Part shown: one piece after another, positions 1 through 10,690 of the stretch | How the letters are laid out: each line of letters starts with the position of its first letter | How positions within the stretch are numbered: the first letter of the stretch is position 1 | NCBI RefSeq assembly: GCF_004664715.2 | Contig: NC_051065.1 | Coordinates: 151,430,826-151,494,825, forward strand | Direction of reading: 5' to 3' | DNA length: 64,000 nucleotides | From: Peromyscus leucopus | Taxonomy: Eukaryota > Chordata > Mammalia > Rodentia > Cricetidae | Notes under the pieces: generated by a model | The model's input: the letters and a program-made list of their open reading frames with translations, nothing else | The model's database searches: none | Told to the model about the DNA's origin: nothing | Translations under genes and position numbers: made by a program

Positions 1-60
1 ACATACACATGTACACACAACATACATATGCATATACAACACACACATACACACACCAAA
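1..60. repeat. CA/CATA-rich microsatellite
   Basis: Irregular run of CA, CATA and TATG units at the left edge, probably the tail of a SINE outside the window. Confidence 0.75.
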
Positions 61-1280
61 AAAGAAAGATAAATACTGGCGAGTATTCTAGAACAGACAA
101 CCCAACTTAAGTATCCAGGAGGCACAGTGCATCCCAATCCAGCTAAAAAGATGTCCCCATGCAGATGCATAAAGCTGCAGAACATTCCAGGGAAAGCAGT
201 CACATCTTAAAAGCACGTGGAAAAGGAACAACAGCCACACTGTGAGCAGATTTCCTCAACATCCGTGGAAACCAGGAGGGGAAAGTACATTCTTAGGATG
301 CTGAGAGGAACGGGCCATCCCTTTAGAAATGCTGTCCATCAGAAGCACCACTGGAGAATGAGGGTGAGAGAAACATCTGCAGACAGACACACTTGGAGGC
401 ACTTTACCCGCAGGGAGGACTCTATGAGAGTTTACTTCTGGAAGAGGGAAAATGAAAACAGCCCAGGATGCTCAAAGGGTGGTGAGCAGGTGCCGCAATG
501 TGTAAGCCGAGTCACCATCTGTGAGGACGGAAATGTCAGGACAGAGAAGGGTCAGCAGCACAGCGGTTCCAAAGGCTTTCTTGAAAGGAATTCTTTTGGC
601 AGGACGATAATCATATGTATTTGTAATGTTCTGCTTTGTTGAATATGTGTGATAAGATGGTGAAGTATTGACCAGAAGGATCGGAGCAGGCGGGTGCTCA
701 TTTCCAAATAGATACACAGAGAGGGGAGAGGACAATGGATAAGGGAGATTTATCAAAAAGGGAAACCATTTAAAAAGAAAGAGAAAGAATAAAAATATTT
801 GGATTAGTAAAGAACTTAATAAGAACACATATGCCAACATGCAAAAAAAAAAAAATGCAAACGCCATTTGTCAGTGAGAACAAAAGATTGCCCCTTTGGG
901 TAAAAATTTAAGAACTATAAAGTATTTTTAAGAGACATGGTTAAGATAAAATGACATTAAAAGGCTAAAAAAAAATGGAAAAATATAGCACATGAATGTC
1001 CTTCTATGACTTCCAAGAAAGAAATTTAAAATGAAGTACCATGGGGCTAATTAAAAGTCAGACACAAGAAACACACAAAGCAACAGCAACAAGGAAAATG
1101 GAAGCAAAACAGTCAGTATGACCACGCCAAAGGCTCAGGATTTTCTTTCAGCAGAAGGATCTCACACGCCCTCCTAAGCACACACAAGATGGGAAAGCTT
1201 GAGATGTACCAGGCCATTAAAATTGATCTCAGTTAAATTCCATTATTACCAGACAGATCACAGAGCAACTGAGTTAAAAA
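61..1280. other. intron 6 sequence, no gene seen
   Basis: A-rich, unstructured sequence with a polyA-like run at 842-854. ORFs here (141 and 131 aa on opposite strands) have no recognisable domain or flanking splice pattern. Confidence 0.5.
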
Positions 1281-1282
1281 TG

Positions 1283-1432
1283 TATTTTATTATTTTTAAT
1301 TAGATATATGTGTGTGGGTCTGTGTGTGGATGTCTGCACATGATTGCCAGTGTCCAAAGTGGCCAAAGGTGCAGGATTCCCCTGGAGCTGGAATTATAGG
1401 CAGCTGTGAGCTTGCCTCTGCCTGTTAGTGTC
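1283..1432 (-). mobile_element. B2/B3-type SINE, minus orientation
   Basis: A GT-rich stretch precedes 'ggattcccctggagctggaa' and a 'cagctgtgag' segment, as in rodent B3/B2 SINEs read from the 3' end. The copy is diverged. Confidence 0.6.
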
Positions 1433-1530
1433 TTTTAAATGTCTGCTGTATATGTAGTTATGTTCTCTTCTTATTTATAACATTCTACATTAAAAAATCA
1501 GTTTCAAAGTTGTTTTAATGTCTATAGGAA

Positions 1531-1832
1531 CTCTTTGTTGTTGTTGTTGTTTAGTGCTGGAGGAGGAACCCAAGGTCCTGTGCATGCTAGACAAATGCTC
1601 TTCCACTGGGCTACACTCCAGCTCTTCAGGAATCATTCTTTGTCTTTACCTCTCAGTGTCCTGTTTCATCCATTTTAGTTCTAACTGCTTATGTTTATGT
1701 TGGCATACTGGGATTACCATATACCCCCTTCCTTCTCTCCATCTGGCCTGGAACTCATTATGTAGCTCAGGTTAGGCTTCATCAGTTCTCTTGCCTAAGC
1801 CCCCTGAGTCCTGGTATTACAGGTGTGAGCCA
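1531..1832 (-). mobile_element. B4-type SINE, minus orientation
   Basis: An ID-like half ('tgcatgctagacaaatgctc' with 'ccactgggctacactccagc') is joined to a B1-like half ('ggtattacaggtgtgagcca'). This ID plus B1 arrangement is typical of B4 SINEs. The copy is diverged. Confidence 0.65.
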
Positions 1833-2362
1833 GAAAATGGACAGGACTGTAATTCTTACAAATATAAATACAGAAGCCCGAAATAAAATATTAATGAGTC
1901 TAATGTAGCAGTGCCTGAAAGATTTGCTAAAATCAAGTCATGGTATTAAATAGGAATGGAAAGATGGGTTAACGTCAGAAAGTCCAGGAGTTAAGTGGGC
2001 AAAATGAAATATGCCTTTCTCAGGGAGGGAACGCATGCAGGTAATTATGAGTGGAAGGTGCTACTCTTACTGCATGATCAGAAAACGTGATGTCAAACCA
2101 CAGAGAGATACCATCACAGACTAACAGAGAATTTCAAGGCTTAACAATCCTCAGTTAAAGGAAGCATGAATCAGTAGAATATCTTACTCATCACTTCAGG
2201 GGGAATATAATTGAATACAAATGTTTTAGAAAATAATTTGTGATTTTTCTTGCCAAAATTGAATACCTAGATATCTTAAGACCTAGAAAATTTATTCCTA
2301 GATACAGACTCAAGAGAAACTCCTGAAATACATCTAAAAACAAAACATGTGTAAGAATACTC

Positions 2363-2440
2363 ACAGGGTGGGGACAGAGTTCAGGTGTGGAACGCTTGCC
2401 TAGCATGCTGGAGATCCTCCTGTGTCATTCACAGCACCAA
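2363..2440 (+). mobile_element. ID-like (tRNA-derived) SINE
   Basis: 'gtggaacgcttgcctagcat' is the B-box side of an ID/B4-type SINE on the plus strand. The long CA/GA tract at 2441-2591 is its expanded tail. Confidence 0.65.
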
Positions 2441-2512
2441 CACACATACACAGACACACACACAGACACACACACACAGACACACACACACACAGACACA
2501 CACACACAGACA

Positions 2513-2591
<79 letters not shown>
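2441..2591. repeat. (CA)n-(GA)n compound microsatellite
   Basis: CACA/CAGA units run to about 2530, then about 30 GA dinucleotides follow. All ORFs reading through it in either strand are low-complexity artefacts. Confidence 0.97.
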
Positions 2592-2593
<2 letters not shown>

Positions 2594-3179
2594 TGGTGGC
2601 ATCACACTGAATGAAAAAGTTAGTCCTAAAAGCACACACACTAAGCCAGCTTTATAATTTTAACGACAAGCAAAGCAGAGAAAGTATTCTGGAAGATAAG
2701 ATAGCAGTGTGGGAGGCACTGGAGGCCTGCCCACCTAGACAATAATTGCATGGTTTGAATACGTCTGATATCACTATTTTGGAACTTTTGGGTCTATTAA
2801 AGGCTTTCAACTTGCGGGAGAATCTTTGATGGTAAATTGCAGTTAGTGCCTATCAGTTTCAGCTCTTAGCATAGTGGCTGCCCACCTCTCATGTCAGTCC
2901 TGTGGCAGGCAGCTGTGCATGTATTCTTAGAAAAGCTAGCACATAGCTTACAGGAGTCAGGGCTGGCCCCAAAGACCCTGCATCCCTGAAATAGAGGCTC
3001 TGTGCTCTGGTTGCTGCATCTGATTGTTGTAATGCGTGTGTAAAGACCGCCGGCCATCTTTGTTGTACTCCCACTGCGGTGCGAGTCCCTCCTCCTGACC
3101 CAAGTGACTTCTAGGGAATTTTAAGACCAGGTGTTTCCCTTCTCATCCATTCATTTGCTATTTTTTGGAGCTACGCATT

Positions 3180-4985
3180 AAAGGGAAGGACATATAAAAC
3201 AATTGCATTTTTAAAGAGAATTACAAAGTGACCATGCATGTGATGGGAAAAATCCGAGACCTTAAATCTATATTTCAGACTGATCTTTCAATACAGAGTC
3301 AGCTTAAAACAATAAAAAAGGCAAAACAATAGCAAACACTGGAGAAAGGAATCTGATTTCTTGGATTGCTACAATATTAGACTTAAATGCTCACATTTCA
3401 ATTAAAACAAAAACAAAAACTCCAGGAATACAAAAGAATAGGGAAGTGTGGCCCATTTAGGGGCCGGGATTGATAGAAACTATCTCTGAAAAACACCAGA
3501 TGACTGACAGATATATCAAACAAAGACTTTGCAATAGTCTCCAAGACATCCAAAGGACCAAAAGAAGGAATGGAGAAAATCAAGCAACAACATATGAGCA
3601 AAAGGAAATATCAGCAAAAAAGTTAAAAAGAAATAAAAAGGAAATTTTGGAGTTGCAAATACCACAGCTAAAATGAAAAACTGACTCAAAGTCTCAAAGG
3701 TGGATTTTGACAGACAGAAAACAGTCAGTGAAAGCAAAGATTGGGTGATAGAGATGACTGAGTGTGAAGGAAGAAAGAACAAAGTCTGGCAGAGTGCAGA
3801 GACTCTAAGGGATCCCTGGGACACCATCAGGCTGACCACCAACGCACTGGAGGAGTCCCAGAAGGAGAAGAAAGGGACAAAGAGAAAGACTGTTTGAAGG
3901 AATGATGGCCCCAAACTTCTCAAATTTAATAGAGTACATAAATATGTAAGTATAACATTTGATGATGTATACAAATATAAACTTCCCTCTTGATTTTAAG
4001 TAAGATCAACAGGAAGAGGCCAATTCTAAGAGATGCTATGACCAAACTTTCAAAAGCCAAAAAGATAGGGAGATGATGTTAAAAGCAGCAAGAAAGAATG
4101 GATTCATCGGTAAGATAATCAGGAGACTTCTCATCAGAATTTAGGAGGCCAGAAGTCAGTGGGCTGATTTATTAAAAGTGTGTATGTATGGAAACATTGC
4201 ACTATCACAGTTACACAAATTAATTAATACTAAAAAGTAGGAAGTGAGAGAGAAATTAGGACAATCCTTTGATAAACAAATGATAGCAGAGGGAGTTTGT
4301 TGCTACTAGATATGCTTTATATGAATGCTCAAGGGAGTCCTGCACTTTGGAAGAAAAACACATTGGCTGTATCTCCAGGTTCCAAGTTACAGTACAGAGC
4401 TATAGTAACAACAACAGTGTAGTACTGGTGTAAAACAGACATATTAGTCATTGGGGACCCACACGTAAGCCCACACTCCTACAGCCATCTGAATTTTGAC
4501 CAAGAGGCCAACAATATGCATTGGAGAATAAATGGCATCTTCAACAAACAGTACTGACCAAACTAGATAGCTACATGCAGACCAATGAAACTAGATGTTT
4601 CTCTCTCACCCTGCATAGAACTTAACTCCGGATGAATCAAAAACCTCAACAAAAGACCTGGTACACTGTATGTATTCCATTCCAAAGTATAGAATACACT
4701 GAAGTTGTAGGCACAGGAAAGGACTTTCTGAATGGAATCCTGATAGCAAGGACATTAAGACCAAGAATTAATAAATGGGACCTCATGGAACAGAAAAATA
4801 AAAGATACTGTCATTCATATGAAAGGGCAGACTCTAAAAATGTCAGCAATACATCTGACAAAGGACTAGTGTTTAGAATATACAAAGAACTAAAAAAATT
4901 AAACATCAAGAAAATAAACTACTTGATAAAAATGGGATGTGAAACTAAACAAAATTCTCAAAAGATGAAATACAAATGGCTGAGG
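3180..4985 (+). mobile_element. ancient L1 (L1M-type) ORF1 and ORF2 remnants
   Basis: From about 3450 the plus strand carries decayed L1 ORF1: a coiled-coil-like Lys/Glu-rich section, LRDPWDTIRLTTNALEESQK (3808-3867), and the 'aaagcagcaagaaagaatgg' and 'ctcatcagaat' sections near the ORF1 end. From about 4380 the sequence resembles the ORF2 C-terminal region. Several stops and frameshifts make it non-functional. The ORF1-to-ORF2 jump implies a large internal deletion or two separate fragments. The 3180-3450 part is less certain. Confidence 0.75.
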
Positions 4986-4991
4986 AATATT

Positions 4992-5339
4992 TGCTGTGGG
5001 ATGTCTTTCTATATGCTGTGAAGAAGTGTTGCTCTGATTGGTTGATAAATAAAGCTGCACTGGCCCATGCAGGGCAGGATGGAGCCAGGCAGGAAAATCC
5101 AGGAGAGATGGTGAAAGGAGAGAGGAGAGTAAGGGGAGATGCCAGCCGCTGCCCAAGGAGCAGCAAGATGCCAGCAGACTGGTAATGCCATGGCCACGTG
5201 GCAACTTATAGATTAATAGAAATGGGTTAAGCTGTAAGAGTTAGCTAGCAAGAAGCTTGTGCCATAGGCCATCCAGTTTGTAATTAATATAAGCCTCTGA
5301 GTGATGGGCTGGGTGGGACACAGGAAAACTTCTGCTACA
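4992..5339 (+). mobile_element. solo LTR (ERV2-like) inserted in L1
   Basis: A 348-bp unit runs from TGCTGTGGGATG to GCTACA, with 'gctctgattggttgataaat' inside. It is flanked by AATATT (4986-4991) and AACATT (5340-5345), a 6-bp target duplication with one change. L1 sequence resumes directly after it. It shares its start and general plan with the LTRs at 27506 and 28803 (opposite strand). No internal genes remain. Confidence 0.8.
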
Positions 5340-5449
5340 AACATTTCTTTAAAATGTTCTATATCCATAGCTATCAGGGAAATGCAAATTAAAACTACTT
5401 TGATATTTCAATTTACCCCAATAGCAAAGGTTAAGATTAAAAATAATAA

Positions 5450-5594
5450 GCCAGGTGGTGATGGTACATGCCTTTAATCCCAGCACTTGGGATGCAGAGG
5501 CAGGTAGACCTCTGTGAGTTTAAGGCCAGCCTGGTCTACTGAGTGAGTTCCAGAACAGCCAGAGATACACAGAGAAATACTGCCCCCAAAAACC
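5450..5594 (+). mobile_element. B1 SINE
   Basis: Plus-strand B1 with 'gcctttaatcccagcacttg', 'gaggcaggtagacctctgtg' and 'gccagcctggtctactgagt'. It sits inside the L1 3' fragment. Confidence 0.93.
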
Positions 5595-5603
5595 AATGAT
5601 GGT

Positions 5604-5604
5604 G

Positions 5605-5649
<45 letters not shown>

Positions 5650-5680
5650 ATGGTGGTGGTGGTGATGATGATAATGATGA
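5604..5680. repeat. (CTG)n / (GGT/GAT)n triplet repeat
   Basis: About 13 CTG units followed by GGT and GAT units, immediately after the B1. Non-coding; the poly-Gln/His ORF on the minus strand is an artefact. Confidence 0.95.
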
Positions 5681-6136
5681 ACAAATGCTGGCATGGATGT
5701 GGAGAAACAGTAACAGTTATTCACTGCTGGTGGGAATGCAAACCAGTGCAGCCACTATGAAAATCACAGTGGACATCCCTTAAAACGCTGGAAACAGATG
5801 TAGCCCATGATTCAGCTATGTCACTTTTGGGCATAAACCTCCTCCCAACTCTATGTCCTACTATAGAGATACTTCCATGTTCTTTGGTGTTCTGTTCACA
5901 ATAGTCAGGAATTAGAAACATAATCAGGAGATTTCTCATCAGAATGTTCATTAGCTGATGAATGGATGCTGAAAATGTTGTATATTCTTACAATGGAACA
6001 CTGTTTAGCTGTAAAGAAAAATGAAATCATCAAATCTGGAGGTAAATGGATAGGACTAGAAAGTATACAGAATGACCTATAGAGGTCAGAACATAAATAA
6101 GGGGTCATGGGGGAATGATCAAAATGGAGGGGAGAT

Positions 6137-6526
6137 TGTGGTGATAGAAATCTTCTAGTTTCTGGTCCTCACGCCTTATATACCTTTCTACTTTCTGCCA
6201 TCACTCCCTGGGATTAAAGGTGTGCTGAACTGCTTCTAGAAAGCCTAAAAGCTTAACCAGCCAAAAGCTTCTAGTTTCTGGTCCTCATGCCTTATATACC
6301 TTTCTGCTTTCTGCCACCACTCCCTGGGATTAAAGGTGTGAGTCACCATGCCTGGCTATTTCCAGTACGGCCTTGAACTCACAGAGATCCATGCCTCCAG
6401 AAGGCTAGGATTAAAAGTGTGAGTGCCACCATTTTCTAGCCTCTGTATCTAGTGGCTGTTCTGTTCTCTGACCCCAGATAAGTTTATTAGAGTGCACAAT
6501 ATTTTGGGGAACACAATACCACCACA
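6137..6526 (-). mobile_element. LTR-like element with internal 73-bp duplication
   Basis: The unit has inverted termini (TGTGGTGATA at the left, TACCACCACA at the right). It contains two copies of a 73-bp segment (6152-6224 and 6268-6340) that starts CTTCTAGTTTCTGGTCCT, followed by a B1-like stretch with 'cttgaactcacagagatcca'. The right part, read on the minus strand, has 'ctctaataaacttatct', a possible polyadenylation region. No target duplication was evident. I take it to be a cricetid-type solo LTR; the family name is uncertain. Confidence 0.6.
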
Positions 6527-7270
6527 GGTTACAACCAAGACATGAGTGCCATTATTGTACCCTTAGAGATATCTTGCCATACTGGTCATTGTTGTGGATC
6601 ATGGGCATCACAGCTGGGTAGGACCATTGGTTGCTTCTCTCCCTTGGAAGCTAGCACAACACCTTCTGGCATGTTGAAAACTAGTCCTCAGGAAGGAGGC
6701 TTTCAGGCCAGATCCAGCTTAGATCTGAGTCCTAGCTGAAGAGTACGGTGTCTTCAGCAATTAGGACTATTAGAAAGCAACCAAAAGCAAGAGCAATAGC
6801 CCATATTGTTTGCAGAGTCTCTTCGAACTACTGACCAACAACTTAAACGGGAGTTTCTCATGCATGGTACTGGGACTTTTGTTATGGCTCATGGGGAAAG
6901 CATTGTCAGCCCAAGTGGCATAACTTCATTTACATGTATTAATTTACACACATATATACATATATGTATATGCACATATATACTGATTATCTATTATATT
7001 TAATTTTAGGTAAATAAAACATGATTCTTTATGGCTTTCTCAAACATCCTTAGTGTTATTTTTCCCTCTTTATTCCCTCTCCTTCTGTATTGACCTCCCT
7101 CCTCTTCCCCAATTAAAGCCCCTTTTCCTGTTTTTTTTTCTATTTCTCTCTTCATAGCACCTATATCCTGTTATTCCCCTCTCCTGTGCCCCCTGCCATG
7201 GTCCCTTTTTATTTTCCTGGTTTCTACAGTTACTCTATATTATATAGTCACATATGAAAATCTGGAACTA

Positions 7271-7330
<60 letters not shown>

Positions 7331-8293
7331 CATCATTGTCTGTCTGGATCTGGCTTACCTCATTCTGTATACTTTCTAGAAACCACAGGCTAACAAACAA
7401 AAAGGTCAGTATCAGTAATGGAGCCTCTTTTGGAGTTGCTGTTCAGTAAAGTTCCATAGATCCCCAGACATTACAGGATATTGCCAGTGCCCTTGTTTAG
7501 TCTCCAGAATTTGATGGTAAGCCCCTATTGCTGAAGACACCATATACTTGAGTCACAGAATATGAAAAGAATCAAGCTGATACTGGCCTGGAAGTTTTCT
7601 CCCTACTGGCTAGCTTTCACAGTGCTAGAAAACATTATACAAATTACCAAAGGAGAAAAGTGATCGCCAGCCTCATCCAATTGTGAACCCTGCCAACTAC
7701 AGCAATGATCAGCCTAGAAAGATATGTCCACTGGTGCAAGAATGACATGTTATGAGAGCAATCAACCACCCTCAGCTTGGATGAAACTAATTTCTAGCAC
7801 CATCAGGGCCAAGAACCAGTGGCAGACATGTCATAGGCCTAGGGAGAACCTATTACCATTACTCTGTTAAATGGACATAGCATTACACTGACTTCTAATG
7901 ACTTGCCCTTGTATCAATAGTTTAATGCATCTCTCAACCCTCCTCAGAGGAGCTTCTTCTGCAGTTGATGGTGATTAACACATGCAGAGAGCCACAATTG
8001 CCCAAAATGCACAGAACAACTGCTGAATGCTCAACCCTGAATGGGACAGCTGTATCACACACACCCTCCCTAGGCTCAGGGATCATTGTGGAAGACCACG
8101 TGGGAAGGTTGTAAGAGACAGGGGTAGGTGACTACAGGGAACAGTACTTTCCAGGCACAGCAGGACAGTTGTACACATGAATTCATAATAGCTGAGACAG
8201 CACAAGACCTGTGCAAGTACAAGTCAGGCAAAATTCAAGCATGGAGGGGGTGGGTGGGCATGAAGTCTCATGCCTAACTAAGGAACTATTGAT
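6527..8293 (+). mobile_element. rodent L1 (Lx-type) 3' UTR region
   Basis: Non-coding sequence with a CA/TA-rich tract at 6950-6990, a pyrimidine-rich section at 7050-7200 and a GA microsatellite. The 7950-8250 section ('cagcaggacagttgtacaca', 'acctgtgcaagtacaagtca') resembles the 3' UTR of Lx/L1 elements. It continues beyond the LTR at 8294. Earlier parts are assigned with less confidence. Confidence 0.6.
7273..7327. repeat. (GA)n microsatellite
   Basis: About 27 uninterrupted GA units. Confidence 0.97.
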
Positions 8294-8652
8294 TGTGAAA
8301 TATTCCTTTACACTGTGTAAATATATGCCACTGTGATTGGTTTAATAAAGAAGCTGACCGGCCAATAGCTGGACAGGATAAGGTTAGGCAGGAGAACCAG
8401 ACTAAGCACTCTGAGAAGAAGGGCAGAATCAGAGAAGTTGCCAGTCAGAGATGAAGAGGAAACAGGAAGTGCAAGATGGAAGAGAGGTAATGCCATGTGG
8501 CAGGATGTAAATTGATATAAATGGGTTAATTTAAGTTGTAAGAGCTAGTTAGTAATAAGCCTGAGCTATTGGCCAAGCATTTATAATTAATATTAAGCCT
8601 CTTTGTGGTTTTTGGGAAGTGGCTTCTGGGACACAGAGAAACTCTGCCTACA
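8294..8652 (+). mobile_element. solo LTR with perfect 6-bp target duplication
   Basis: A 359-bp unit from TGTGAAATATTCC to GCCTACA, flanked on both sides by ATTGAT (8288-8293 and 8653-8658). Inside is 'actgtgattggtttaataaa', a polyadenylation-type region shared in style with the other LTRs of this window. It splits the L1 3' UTR. The 6-bp duplication fits class II (ERVK/ERV2) elements. Confidence 0.85.
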
Positions 8653-8658
8653 ATTGAT

Positions 8659-8760
8659 AGCTAACAGGAGAGGGAAAGACTGTTTTCTTTAAGGGTGTAT
8701 CCCCTGGTGGGTTGACTACGCTCCAGGGGAAGGCCACACAACCAAAGAAGTATTTTTTTG
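8659..8760 (+). mobile_element. L1 3' UTR, continued
   Basis: 'agagggaaagactgttttct' and 'tatcccctggtgggttgact' continue the L1 3' region after the LTR. Confidence 0.6.
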
Positions 8761-9029
8761 AGAAAGATAAATAAGATTGAGAAACCCTTAACCAACCTAA
8801 ATAAAAGACACAAAAGGCCCAAATTAAGTAAAGATAGATATAAAAAAAGAGCCATTATTACAAACACCAATAAAATTCAGAAAATAATTCTGATATACCT
8901 TAAAACATTTATTAAATTAAATGGAAAATCTTAAAGAAATAGATGATTTTATGGATGTATAGGACCTACTAAATGAACCAGGTGGGATAAATAATTTAAG
9001 CAGATCTGTAACACATATCATGTGGCTCA

Positions 9030-9140
9030 AAATTACCTATAAATCCAGCTTTAAGGGATCCATCTTTCTCTCCTGACCTCCATGGGCACCTGTATACATA
9101 TGGAATACATTCACACAAATACATAGACACAAGCACACAT
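9030..9140 (+). mobile_element. B3/B2-type SINE 3' fragment
   Basis: 'ctcctgacctccatgggcac' followed by a CA-rich tail, the 3' part of a plus-strand B3/B2 SINE within the L1. Confidence 0.6.
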
Positions 9141-9845
9141 ACCTGCCCTGAGAGATCTCAAATTATCTAATGACACATCTCAAGACTTTTGAAAAACAAC
9201 AGTAAGCCAATTCTAAAACTAGTAAATAGAAAGAATAATGAATATTAAAGATGAAATTGATGTAATAGTAACTAAAAGAACAATATATAAATCAATCAAA
9301 CCAAAAGTTTGTTCTTTGAAAATGTTAGTCTGATTGACAAGCCATTAAGCCATCTGACAAAAAGAAAAAGGGAGAAGATCTATATCAGCAAAATTAGAAA
9401 AGAAAAGTTGTTACAACAGACTCCAATAAAATACATCCAGCACATGGTAAGAGAACACTTGGATAACTTACACTCCCAAAGCAGGAAAGCCTAGAAGAAA
9501 TGGATACATTTCTAAATGCATGTGACCTACCAAAATTAAAACCAGAATACATAAATAACTTGCAAGTCCCCATTACAAGCAATGAGGTCAAAACTGTAAT
9601 TAAATGTCTTCCCTGACAGCAGAGCTCAGAACCAGATGGATTCACTGCTGGATTCTATCAGTTGCCCAAGGCTCACTACAAACACTTCTTATTTTATTCC
9701 ACAAAGTAGAAGGGAGGGAACATTACCAAACTTGTTCTTCAAAGCCAGTGTTATCTTGGTACCCAAACTAGGTAAAGACAAAAAGGGAAGAAGGAAAGAT
9801 AATTGCAGACTAAATTTTCTGATGAACATAGATGCAAAAATTCTT

Positions 9846-10009
9846 GTTTTGGTTTTGTTTTAGTTGTTTTGAGATAGAGTCTCTCAGTGTAGTTTTGGCT
9901 ATCCTGGAACTCTCCATGTAGATGAGACTGGCCTTGAACTCACAGAGATACTCCAGCTTCTGCCCTCCAAGTGCTGGAATTTAAGGCATGTCTCATCAGG
10001 CCCAGCTTG
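9846..10009 (-). mobile_element. B1 SINE, minus orientation, with target duplication
   Basis: 'gactggccttgaactcacag' and 'ctccaagtgctggaatttaa' identify an inverted B1. It is flanked by AAAATTCTT at 9837-9845 and 10010-10018, which is L1 sequence, so the B1 inserted into the L1. Confidence 0.95.
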
Positions 10010-10578
10010 AAAATTCTTAATAAAATACTTGCAAATCAAATTCAGAAACACATTAAGAAAATCATACATCATGACCAAGTAAGCCTCATCCCAGAGATGC
10101 AAGGTTGATTCAGCACATGCAAATCAGTAAATGTAATATACCATATAATAAAAATTAAGGACAGAAATCACAAAATCATCCCAATTGATGCCACAAAGTC
10201 ATTTGACAAAGCTCAACATGCTCTCACAATGAATACCCTAGAGACATGGGGAATAGATGGAGCGCAGCTCCAAATAATAAAGGGGAATTAAAACAAACCT
10301 ATGCTATCATTATGTTAAACAGACAAACTGAGAGCATTTCCTCTAAAATCAGGGATGAGTCAAGGATGCCCACTGTCCCCTCTCTTATTCAATATAGTGC
10401 TTTAAGTATTATGTATAGCAATTTGACAAGAGAAAGTCATAAAGAGAATAGAAATAGGAAAGGAAGAAGTCAGACTGTCCTGATTTGTAGACAACATGAT
10501 TTTATATTTAACAGACTACAGAATCTACTAGAAAACTCTAGATCTAATAAACATTTACATTAAAGGTGCAGGATACAA

Positions 10579-10632
<54 letters not shown>

Positions 10633-10690
10633 ATATCTATCTATCTATCTATCTATATCTGTCAATCTATCATCTATTTATCATCTATCT
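10579..10690. repeat. (TCTA)n tetranucleotide repeat
   Basis: About 20 CTAT units with a few interruptions, inside the L1 ORF2 copy. Confidence 0.97.

Larger units (their letters stand above)
5340..6130 (+). mobile_element. L1 3' end, interrupted by B1 and a triplet repeat
   Basis: Continuation of the L1 split by the LTR: 'gaaatgcaaattaaaactac' (5381-5400), then, after the B1 and CTG repeat, 'actgctggtgggaatgcaaa' and 'acaatggaacactgtttagc'. These are the conserved 3' ORF2 landmarks of old L1s. Decayed. Confidence 0.8.

Noticed and set aside
217..867. Opposed 141-aa and 131-aa ORFs near the left edge
   Set aside because: No domain, no splice framing and no repeat-family protein match; likely chance.
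2385..2657. Several overlapping ORFs (His/Thr, Arg/Glu, Ser/Leu repeats) on both strands
   Set aside because: They are translations of the (CA)n-(GA)n microsatellite.
5536..5724. Minus ORF with poly-His and poly-Gln
   Set aside because: It is the CTG/GGT repeat that follows a B1 SINE inside an L1; no gene context.
10579..10690. Regular short repeats considered as a CRISPR-like array
   Set aside because: It is a continuous TCTA tandem repeat without spacers, in a rodent genome.
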